From Pictodentalium vernedei (Eukaryota; Mollusca; Scaphopoda; Dentaliida; Dentaliidae), in contig JAUFNR010000211.1 in assembly GCA_031216915.1 (NCBI GenBank), positions 1 through 64,000 on the forward strand: a stretch of DNA of 64,000 nucleotides. Reading direction: 5' to 3'. The position numbers were made by a program, and so were the translations under genes. The notes below the pieces were generated by a model that was given only the letters and a program-made list of their open reading frames with translations, had not been told where the DNA came from and searched no databases. Position 1 is the stretch's first letter. The number at the start of each line of letters is the position of its first letter. This document shows positions 56,342 through 64,000 of the stretch, one piece after another.

Positions 56342-57160
56342 CCGTACTGACCCTGTTATAAGCCCATAATCGAAATAAACACATCAACCAACTTTTCAGA
56401 TTTGTGTTTCAGAGTCCCCTTCTTGTAAATAAGCCCAGTCCCTGACGTTGTAATGACATCAGTGACAGCTATGCTAGTACATGTAAGTTGTTACAATGAA
56501 AGAGAGAAGCCCTTACCCAGTGCATATGATATCAAAATTGTTATTTTAGGCCTAAAAAAAATAAAAATCTGTTTCGCAGGGCCTCCCACATGGTCCTTTT
56601 GGTTGCCCCATGCTCTCTTTTTATAACCAATGTAAACTTAAAAAAAATAAAAATTAAATGGTTTATGTCTGATATTTTACCCAAGTTAAAAAAATTGATA
56701 AATTTGTCCTTTGAGTCCTTTGAGTACAAGAAGGCTTTGCAATGCTTTAGCATTGCAAAGCCTTCTTGCTCTCAAGGGACGAAATACACCACCATCCATG
56801 CCATTCCATATGAGGCCTAAAACATAAACCAAGAACATGAACTTTTGATGGCAAAGAAATAATTACAGAAATGAAAAATAAAATAAAATGAAATTTTACA
56901 AATAATGGCCTGAGAAACAGAAGATCTACTTTGTGTGGACTTAATTATTTCTTTTTCAGATGTTTAAAAAAACTGCAGCTGATTCATTTGGTAAAGAGTT
57001 AATTCATTTTTGTTACGTGATTGACCTAGTCACCTAACTTTGTGCCAACTTTGCATCCAAATTCTCCTGCAGACTTGTCCTCTCGAAAATAAGCCCACCC
57101 ATATACTTTTGCCCTCTTTAACTTCACGCACCACCTGGGCTTATTCCCAGGTCAGTACGG
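56342..57160. mobile_element. TA-6 mariner-like element with nested insertions
   Basis: Ends CCGTACTGACC and GGTCAGTACGG with TA on both sides; inner 'ataagccca'/'tgggcttat' also pair. It contains a TTAA-1 remnant (about 56,512-56,535 and 56,945-57,003) into which Harb-1 (56,538-56,941) inserted. Confidence 0.78.
56538..56941 (-). mobile_element. Harb-1 MITE, nested
   Basis: TTA on both sides (about 56,535-56,537 and 56,942-56,944); GGCCTAAAAAAAATAAAAATC start. Core hairpin 'caagaaggctttgcaatgct' and inverse at 56,728-56,769. Confidence 0.82.
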
Positions 57161-57162
57161 TA

Positions 57163-57506
57163 ACTCCATGTCCAGTGTAGGAAATGTGGGGTATGGAACT
57201 TGAGTTTCCCATTGCCAGTTGTTATGACATTTCATGTGAATGTAGCATATGGATGTTAGTTGTGCTTTATACTCTTTTCTGGTTACAATGTCAAATTTTG
57301 GGGTTGCTGTTTCTAAAAATTCTTGGTCTTCCCCTAGGCCATAGTTTCCCCTAACCCATGGAAGACCCATTTGATGGGGGTTCTCATAGAGTATTCTAGT
57401 TATAGAGTTGTGTGTTGAAGATCGCTTAGCGAAGTGATCTGATTTCATTGGTATTGAATAGCAATGAAATTAATTTGTGCTCTTCAGCCATTTTAAAATA
57501 ATAAGA
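57163..57506 (-). other. Unassigned stretch with a 98-aa open frame
   Basis: The minus frame 57,152-57,448 has mixed composition (contains WVRGNYGLGEDQEFLETATP) and is not visibly periodic. I recognise no family, splice sites or paralogue. It could be a relic of a transposon ORF or chance. Confidence 0.25.
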
Positions 57507-57514
57507 AACTTCAA

Positions 57515-58184
57515 TAGTGTTCAACCGATGATCGGCCAATTGTGGGCAATCGGATGACAACAGCAACGGCTCTTGGATTCCAAGCTCAAACAACCGATTG
57601 CATTTTTTTTATGACGATTCATTAACCACATCTTATTATCTTCTGCAATTGTTCAATTGTTAAGTTTAAATTGATGTCAATGATACAATTCAGTAAAGTT
57701 GAAAAACCGCCACAATGTTTATTTTTAATTTCTCTAGATGCCCCTTTATAAGATATACAAGTTAAACAACACGTAAAGCTTACAATTGAGCGTACTTGCA
57801 GCAATCGCCAGTTCATATCGGAAAAGTGAAGGTTGTAATCCATTGACTCAGGTCACAGTAAAAATTACCAGTTGCGTGCACTTGGGTGGTAAATGTGGCT
57901 CTGAGAGCCATGTTAACCACCCAAGTGTGAGTGACTGGTAATTTTACTGGAACTGAGTCAACAGAGTTTAACACTGTGAAATATGTTCAGTTTAATGTAG
58001 TTCTTTCGAGTCTCAACTTATCTAGTAGTGAACGGATTGTAAACCCATAAATATGTTCAATTTAATGTAGTTCTTTCAAGCTTTGACTTGTGTAGTAGTG
58101 CACGGTATTACACAGCCGTCCGATTCCAAGCTCAAATAACCTGTAATCAGTCAGCGGCCGTTTTTGGTAATCGGTTGAACACTA
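57515..58184. mobile_element. hAT-like element with central foldback
   Basis: Ends TAGTGTTCAACCGAT and its inverse; perfect 8-bp target duplication aacttcaa at 57,507-57,514 and 58,185-58,192. A foldback with ~50-bp arms (57,844-57,962; 'aaaattaccagttgcgtgca' pairing with 'gtgactggtaatttt', 'cttgggtggt'/'accacccaag') sits at its midpoint. Confidence 0.9.
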
Positions 58185-58210
58185 AACTTCAATGATAGAT
58201 AAACTCTTAA

Positions 58211-58697
58211 CTGGTAGAGTGCTGGAAGCCCATATTTGGGCTTTACTCTGAGGTGAAGGCACTGCAACTTGAAGACTTCCTACTCAGTGGATGTGCTTCA
58301 TATTATCTTTGAAGTGATATTATTTAGTCTGTAGGGAATTGTCTTGTTACAATTTATGGGAGAGTGCCTTTAGTCACTCTCCCTTAACCCTTTACCCAAC
58401 GAATCGGCCACATCCGCCTGCATAATATGCAAATTCAGCAGTTGAAAAAATATTATTTTTCAAAAAATTTCAACAAAACCATATCATGTGACCCCTAGTT
58501 GGAACGAGCTCGTTGAGCTCATTCCAACGAGGGGTCACATGATATGGTTTTGTTGAAATTTTTTTTAAATTTTGAAAAAATGATATTTAAAATAATCAAT
58601 TTTGATATCGTCTGCATTGGGTAAAGGATTAAATTGTAACAAGTCAAAGACCTGTGAACAAATTTTGATGGCCAAAAATAATTCAGCACTCTACCAG
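58211..58697. mobile_element. TTAA-2 MITE containing TTAA-1
   Basis: CTGGTAGAGTGCTGG and CAGCACTCTACCAG ends, TTAA at 58,207-58,210 and 58,698-58,701. It is split next to its core hairpin ('gggagagtgcctttagtcact') by the TTAA-1 at 58,388-58,628. Confidence 0.88.
58388..58628. mobile_element. TTAA-1 MITE, nested
   Basis: TTAA at 58,384-58,387 and 58,629-58,632; core hairpin 'tagttggaacgagctcgttg' nearly perfect. It lies at the hairpin of TTAA-2. Confidence 0.88.
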
Positions 58698-58856
58698 TTA
58701 AAGGCCTTTGTAAAGTTACCGTCTTTGTACTCTAACATTGTTGGCAAAATGCAGTGGATTTATGGTGGATCTGGCCAAGTATCCAAACTATCATTACAAA
58801 CTATCACTATTGCACTTTGAGGCTATATGCAAGTTTAGTGAAGGCCAGGACATGTA

Positions 58857-59287
58857 CAATGGAACCCTGTTAATTGAACAGCCACTTTGCCAATGAAAAT
58901 TATTCAATTAACAGGAGTAATCAATTAACAGGGATTGTGTCACTTACCTGTATTCTAGAGATAAATTTAGCATTTATTTTATTATATCTTGTTTGACAGA
59001 GCTCCATGAGCTCTGTCAAACACTATATAATAGATTAAATGCCTGTGTTGGATGTACTGCAGCCAAATATGTCTATAAACAAAGGAAAACTGCAGAGAGT
59101 CAGGGTAATTTCTTGACAGATTGCATTATTTTTTAGTCAATTGACAGGAGTTTACTCTATAACCTATATTCAATTAACAAGTTGAATTTGTACTGGTAGT
59201 ATGATAAATGGTTTTGTGTTGAGAAAAATTATATTCAGTTAACAGGGTTATTCAGTTTAGAAATATCCAATTAAGTGGGCTCAACTG
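58857..59287. mobile_element. TA-4 mariner-like element, ends 55 bp before exon 6
   Basis: TA at 58,855-58,856 and 59,288-59,289; ends CAATGGAACCCTGTTAATTG and the inverse of 'aattaagtgggctcaactg'. Contains a TTAA-3-type hairpin, 'gtttgacagagctccatgagc' (58,990-59,026). A partial relative lies at 39,060-39,205. Confidence 0.75.
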
Positions 59288-59344
59288 TATTCTGAAAAAA
59301 AAGCCCGGAAAATGGTAAGGGTGAAATGTATACTCCTGTTTTAG

Positions 59345-59547
59345 AATGGTGATAACGAAGATGATGAAGATGATGGAGATGAAACAGAAACAGGGGATGA
59401 AGATGATTCTGATGAGTTGAGAAAGAATTGTTCAGCATCTTCACCATTAGATCTCACATGTGGCTCATCTCCAAGCACATCACATATCATGGGATCATCA
59501 CCACCATTTCCAGCACCAACTAGACCATTGTCATTTCCAAACCACAG
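59345..59547 (+). CDS. DRAP1: DRAP1 exon 6 (acidic and Ser/Pro-rich tail)
   Basis: Acceptor cctgttttag|AAT; 203 nt. Encodes an Asp/Glu run (NGDNEDDEDDGDETETGDED), then SSPLDLTCGSSPS and SSPPFPAPTRPLSFPNH. The acidic run corresponds to the D/E-rich segment of vertebrate DRAP1. PLDLT fits the CtBP-binding pattern. The end is ambiguous: CAC AG|gtgaga is a strong donor, but unspliced reading gives R then TGA at 59,549-59,551, with AATAAA at 59,759-59,764. Total length to that stop (208 aa) fits the family, yet the usual acidic Tyr-containing C-terminus is absent, which favours a further exon beyond the window. Confidence 0.9.
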
Positions 59548-59589
59548 GTGAGAAATCTTCCTAGGAAACTGAGTTCACTTCATATCTGC

Positions 59590-60515
59590 AGATACTTCAT
59601 TGGAATCCTTTTCCACTCGCTAATTTTTAACATGCCCGAGGGAAGCTCCAGGGGAAATTTAGTCATCACATTCTGTCTTTTCTTTAAAACCTACTGAACT
59701 GAATTGAACAAAATTTGGTATGCATGTTCCATATCATTTGTCATTTCAAGTTCAGTCAAATAAAGTCACCATACCCAAAAGTAGCATAACTCTGTTAGCA
59801 CCTAGAATTTTTTTTTTAAATTAAAAAAAATCTCCAGAACCAAAGAAAGTAGGGGGAGGGGTGGGATATGATGCATTTGCAATCTATCACAACTACAAAG
59901 GACATCGAAGTTATTGGATTTTGATGGGTGAACGGATATCTGCACACCGCCGGTTTCATCCTAGCATACCTACCTGTGTTAGTGTTATGCATGTGGTTCA
60001 TGCTGTACTTAGAATGTCCGCCCTTATAGACATTTTGCATTACAACCCAAGTATTGGTTACCATATTTGGATGTCGTCTGGTAAGGTGATAGACCAACAT
60101 AGGGGGAACGGATTCCCACATATCACCGATTTCGTTTTCGAATACCTGCCAACGTTATGACCCTTTTGACTTGAAACAAAATCAAATATCAAAAGTTTTG
60201 TATTACAATGTTCGTATTGTTTTTCGGCTTTCGAACGTCTATGGTCTGACGACATACCAGCATGGGTGGGGGGGCAAGATACCCACATATTGTGAACCTG
60301 CTGTGAACAAGTGAACCTATCAGGGATTTGGCCCGTGTTGGATTGAGGAAAATCATAAAACTAACTTTTTGAATAATAATTGGGACATCAACTATCAGAT
60401 GTTTGTCTCTTTCCGTATGATGATAGACCGACAGGAGGAACATGATATTCATAAACTTCGGATTTCGTCTGTACATTCCTAACAGAGCTATGGTCCTTGT
60501 ATGACCTTAAAAAAA

Positions 60516-60546
<31 letters not shown>

Positions 60547-60850
60547 ATGAACAAATAAAATGCCACTACCGGGGCCACATACCCACGTTGAGCGTTGCTT
60601 TTGCTGTGATATACACGTTGTAGCCTTCTCTGTACATAAGTAAATATTTTAATATATATCTCAATATTCATGTATTATTTATACATATGAATTCGAGAAA
60701 TAAACTATATACTGTCAGATTCAAGATTGTTCAAACAGAGAATACAACTACAGTGTTATAGTTCTCATATTGCTAAGTTTTGAGTTGTCAACTACCGTTA
60801 AGTTAACATCGTGACTCCCACTGGAGACTAAACGTGAACCCAAAGACTTC
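59590..60850. repeat. Diverged tandem repeats and (AAAT)n microsatellite
   Basis: 'gtctatcatacggt'-like phrases recur around 60,070, 60,240 and 60,420 ('tggtaaggtgatagaccaac', 'gtatgatgatagaccgac'), giving ~170-bp spacing. A (aaat)n tract of ~40 bp lies at 60,511-60,550. Opposing ORFs of ~100 aa (59,816-60,160) are not recognised and probably repeat-derived. Confidence 0.45.
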
Positions 60851-61320
60851 AATTCAAAACTTATATAAGGATGCCTAAAGAATCTATACTGATTGTCTAA
60901 AGATTTTGACTGCTGGATCTGAAAAAAGAGATTTCAAAAGAATTTTCCTCACTTTGCACTACGGTACAATTCAGGCTTCCATAGCCCAAAGATAAACCAA
61001 GGGCCTGGATTTGAACAAATATGAATCCCATCCCTCTAAAGATATCAAATGTTTCTGTTTTACTAGATGCAAGCAGGCAGAATTTATGTCCCTTGTGATA
61101 CCTCTTGAGGACATGGCAACTTTATGTGAACAAACTTGAATTGACATATAAGGAACATGTCCATCAAATTTGGTTCAATTTGGTTAAGTAGTTTTTGAGT
61201 ATAAGTCGATATTTCAAAGTTCGTGCCGAATGGGATCACTGACGGCAGATGGAAAGTGATCAGTAAAAGCTCCCCTCGAGCTCCACTCGGGTAAGATAAA
61301 AATGGCCCTTCAAATTTCAT
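60850..61320. repeat. Fragment of the ~165-bp array family
   Basis: 'gactgctggatctgaaaaaa', 'cactttgcact' and 'atttgaacaaatatgaatccc' match units at 8,900-9,880. Confidence 0.55.
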
Positions 61321-61344
61321 CATTTTTTCTATATTACCCTTTAA

Positions 61345-61576
61345 CCCTTTACCTAACATAGCGACCAAAAACGGCCAGAAAATTAACCAAAATAAGCCTA
61401 CTAAAATATCTCAGAAGTTTCTCAATAAAACCATACAAATATGAATATCATTAGAACCAGCTCGTCGAGCTGGTTCTAATGATATCCACATTTGTATGGT
61501 TTTATTGAAAAATTGTGGATTTTTTTTCGAAAAATGTGTAATTTTTTTTTTTTTAAATATTGTGTTAGGTGAAGGG
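61345..61576. mobile_element. TTAA-1b MITE
   Basis: TTAA at 61,341-61,344 and 61,577-61,580; CCCTTTACCT and GTGAAGGG ends; perfect core 'cattagaaccagctcgtcg' hairpin. Same variant as 38,650. Confidence 0.88.
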
Positions 61577-61592
61577 TTAAAATGCTGTTAAG

Positions 61593-62345
61593 GCCCCACA
61601 AAATAGATCTGTTTCTCAGGCCATTTTTTGTAAAATTTCATGTGGGCGGGAAGTTTTTATTTTATTTTTTATATGTCCGTTTTATAAAAACGGTTGTATT
61701 ATGTTATGGTGTTGGCGTACGTCTGTCTGTCTGTCCAGAATTTTTTTCCGGACTTTATTTCGTTATGGATGGACATATTGAGAAAATTTTTGGTGTACAG
61801 CTTTCTTATGGATACTTACAGACCAAGTTCGAATTTCGTTCTGCTCAGTTGATTTTGGGTGGAGTTACTGCCCTTGAACTTAGTTACTGTTTTCCGGACT
61901 TTTTTTTCGTTATAGATTGACATATTGAGAAATTTTTTTATATATAGCTTTGTTATGGATACTTACAGATCAAGTTCAAATTTCGTTCCACCCCGTTGAT
62001 TTTTGGTGGAGTTACTGCCCTTGAACTTAGAATTTTTCGAGTTTTCCGGATTTTTTTTCATATTGGAACATGAATAATGTTTTATAATTTTTGGAGGTGC
62101 AAGCGTATTATGCACTGTCCATCGGTGTCCTCTGGTTATTTTTTGTAATTATTTCTTTACCATCAAAGGTTCATGTTCTTGGTTTGTTTTATGTTTTCGG
62201 CCTCATTATCTACATAATAGCATGGGTGGTGGTGTATTTTGTCCCTTTCGAGCAAGAAGGCTTTGCAGTGCTAAAGCATTGGAAAGCCTTGTTGCACCCA
62301 CGGGAGAAATTTATCAATTTTATTTATTAAGTTGAGTAAAATATC
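61593..62345 (+). mobile_element. Harb-1 MITE interrupted by a short tandem array
   Basis: Starts TAA then GGCCCCACAAAATAGATC. It is interrupted at ~61,673-62,130 by ~115-bp repeats of the 'ttttccggacttt...gttatggatggacata' type with a gtctgtctgtctgtcc tract, then resumes to the hairpin 'gcagtgctaaagcattg' (62,263-62,280). The 3' end is lost. Confidence 0.7.
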
Positions 62346-62386
62346 AGATGAATTTGGTCAGTATTTGGTATGTGCGACTTTCTTAA

Positions 62387-62699
62387 CTGGTTGAGTGCTA
62401 AATTATTTTTCAAAGGGGATTTGTAAAGCAAGTATTTTTTAAAATTTTTTTAAAGATACCATGTTTCCAGCAAGGGAGCCTTAGTTTAGTAAAATTTTGT
62501 TAAAAAATAAGTTCTTTGTTAAAATTTATTGGAGAGTGCAACGGCACTCTCAGGTAAATTTTAATACAATTTTATGTGAACATTGTTTTTTTTCTATTGC
62601 TGACCAAAGGACAAGCTAATGAATACATTGTAAAGCTACTAAAATGGCTTTCAGAACTTTTTAGCAGAGCCATGATAGTGGCTTCTAGCACTCAACCAG
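62387..62699. mobile_element. TTAA-2 MITE
   Basis: CTGGTTGAGTGCT and AGCACTCAACCAG ends; TTAA at 62,383-62,386 and 62,700-62,703. The right TTAA is shared with the next element. Core hairpin 'ggagagtgcaacggcactct'. Confidence 0.85.
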
Positions 62700-62703
62700 T
62701 TAA

Positions 62704-62930
62704 CCCTTTAACCCAACGCAGACGATATCAAAATTTATTAATTTAAATATAATTTTTTTCGAAAAATTTCAACAAAACCATATCACATGACCCCTCATTG
62801 GAACGAGCTCGTTCCAAAGAGGGGTCACATGACATGGTTTTGTTGAAATTTTTCGAAAAAATAATATTTTTTTCAACTGCTGAATCTGCATATTACGCGG
62901 GCGGATGCGGGCGATTCGTTGGGTAAAGGG
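62704..62930. mobile_element. TTAA-1 MITE abutting TTAA-2
   Basis: CCCTTTAACCCAACGCAGACG start, GGGTAAAGGG end, right TTAA at 62,931-62,934. Core hairpin 'ggaacgagctcgttcc' perfect with zero loop. Confidence 0.88.
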
Positions 62931-63231
62931 TTAAACAATTTTATCAGGTGAGTGATTAAGGCTCCAATGCTCAGAATATTTTGATATTTGGTATACAGCA
63001 TCCATACAGTGGAGGAGCTTCAGATACTAGTTTGTTAAAATGAAACCCCTTGGTTCATATTTGGGCTCAATACAGGAGTATTTGGACTCAGTACAGGATG
63101 AGTTCCAAAACTTGTACAGCTCAGCCATACTGACCAGAGTTATGACCCTTAATTAGTTCTTTTTTGCCTTTTTTCAGCTTGTTAGCATAATAAATTGAAC
63201 AAATATCTATGCATTCGGTCAATATTTGGTA

Positions 63232-63359
63232 AAATATCAAACATAAACCATTTAATTTTTATTTTTTCAAGTTGTCATTGCTTATAAAAAGAGAGCATGC
63301 GGCAGCCAAAAGGACCATCTGGGAGGGCCTAAGAAACAGATTTTTAACTTTTTAGGCCT
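63232..63359 (+). mobile_element. Harb-1 3' fragment
   Basis: 'ggtaaaatatcaaacataaa' to 'taactttttaggcc' with TAA after it; only the portion 3' of the hairpin is present. Confidence 0.7.
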
Positions 63360-63457
63360 AACAACCACTCTTTCGAACAAGCTTGTTTTTAAGGAACAAA
63401 TGAAAATAATTGAACTTTTTTTCTGTTAATGCATTTTCAGGCTCAATGATTGGCTAA

Positions 63458-63862
63458 GGCCACACAAAGTAGATCTGTTTCTCCAGCCATTATTTGTAAA
63501 ATTGCATGCTGGCGAGCGGTTTTTTTAGTTTATTTTTTTATTTCTGTAATTATTTCTTTGCCATCAAAAGTTCATGTTCTTGGTTTATGTTTTAGGCCTC
63601 ATAATCTGTGGAATATCGTGGGTGAGGGTGTATCTCATCCCTTGAGAGCAAGAAGGCTTTGCAATGCTAAAACATTGCAAGGCCTTCTTTCACTCAAGGG
63701 ACAAATTTATCAAGTTTATTAACTTAGGTAAAATATTGGACATAAACCATTTAATTTTTTTTTTTTTAAAGTTTATATTGGTTATAAAAAGAGAGCATGC
63801 AGCAACTATAAGGACCATGCAGGAGAGACTGAGAAACAGATTTTTTAATATTTTTTTAGGCC
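63458..63862 (+). mobile_element. Harb-1 MITE, intact
   Basis: 405 bp, TAA at 63,455-63,457 and 63,863-63,865; GGCCACAC...AGGCC ends; core hairpin 'agaaggctttgcaatgct' and inverse at 63,649-63,688. Good family reference. Confidence 0.88.
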
Positions 63863-64000
63863 TAAAGTATTTCCTTTTTTTCTCTTCATAACACAATGAA
63901 CTGAAAAAAACGCATTTAGGCCCACCCAAAACCACGCCCCAATGTCTGTCTTAAAAATTATGTTGCACTGTGTGAATGGAAAAGAACCCCTGAATGCTCA

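Larger units (their letters stand above)
18884..59551 (+). other. DRAP1: DRAP1 (NC2-alpha) gene span, six exons
   Basis: Six GT/AG-bounded exons join in frame to ~207 codons, close to the ~205 aa of vertebrate DRAP1. The product is the alpha subunit of negative cofactor 2. It pairs with DR1 (NC2-beta) through a histone fold and binds TBP on promoter DNA, blocking TFIIA/TFIIB entry; it acts in the nucleus. The joined protein has a basic start (PSKKKKY), an H2A-like histone fold (about residues 10-85), the conserved block KQFDFLHDLVATIP, a basic nuclear-localisation stretch and an acidic, then Ser/Pro-rich tail. Introns are 10,084, 6,103, 5,552, 4,856 and 13,446 bp and are mostly transposons. 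The 3' end is uncertain: the last exon has both an in-frame TGA and a strong donor. Confidence 0.93.

Overview
The window is eukaryotic nuclear DNA, AT-rich and packed with repeats. It has no dense bacterial-style coding, but it has spliced exons with GT/AG borders, Pol III SINEs, many short inverted-repeat DNA transposons and a DIRS-type retroelement. The only host gene I can support is an orthologue of DRAP1 (NC2-alpha, the histone-fold subunit of the Dr1/NC2 TATA-binding-protein repressor). It lies on the + strand in six short exons between 18,884 and 59,547. The repeat arrays (~146-170 bp tandem units beside ACGG/CCCG-type microsatellites, with ends reading 'gagctaaaaa' or 'gctcacctga') resemble the pearl/HINE elements described in bivalve molluscs, so a marine invertebrate, perhaps a lophotrochozoan, is my best guess. 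The species cannot be named from this sequence.

Layout. 1-18,183 is intergenic: tandem-repeat elements (1-770, 6,856-10,880, 12,310-13,055), a 3.5-4.3 kb diverged segmental duplication (1,573-5,835 and 13,162-16,682) and many MITEs. 18,193-18,883 is the probable DRAP1 promoter region. 18,884-59,547 is DRAP1, 623 coding nt in about 40.7 kb. Its introns are 10.1, 6.1, 5.6, 4.9 and 13.4 kb and consist largely of transposons. Intron 5 holds a decayed 6.9-kb DIRS-1-like element (47,546-54,456). 59,552-64,000 is again repeats; no further DRAP1 exon was recognised there.

Transposon families are labelled by target-site evidence. TTAA-1, TTAA-2 and TTAA-3 are piggyBac-like MITEs. Harb-1 is a PIF/Harbinger-like MITE with TWA target duplications. 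TA-1 to TA-6 are Tc1/mariner-like. Several hAT-like elements have 8-bp target duplications, and one element is MULE-like with a 9-bp duplication. SINE-a and SINE-b are Pol III elements; SINE-a has a tRNA head in most copies but a 5S-rRNA head in one. The two arms of the segmental duplication act as natural empty and filled sites for two MITE families.

Most noteworthy observations: (1) a 156-bp tandem array carrying six perfect oestrogen-response-element palindromes plus extra nuclear-receptor half-sites; (2) near-perfect short-loop hairpins at or near the centre of many otherwise unrelated non-autonomous elements, including one SINE; (3) a DIRS element whose internal complementary region still pairs with both termini; (4) three unrelated elements whose ends are inverted arrays of short sub-repeats; (5) a SINE body joined to two different Pol III heads; (6) a PLDLT (CtBP-type) motif in the DRAP1 tail.
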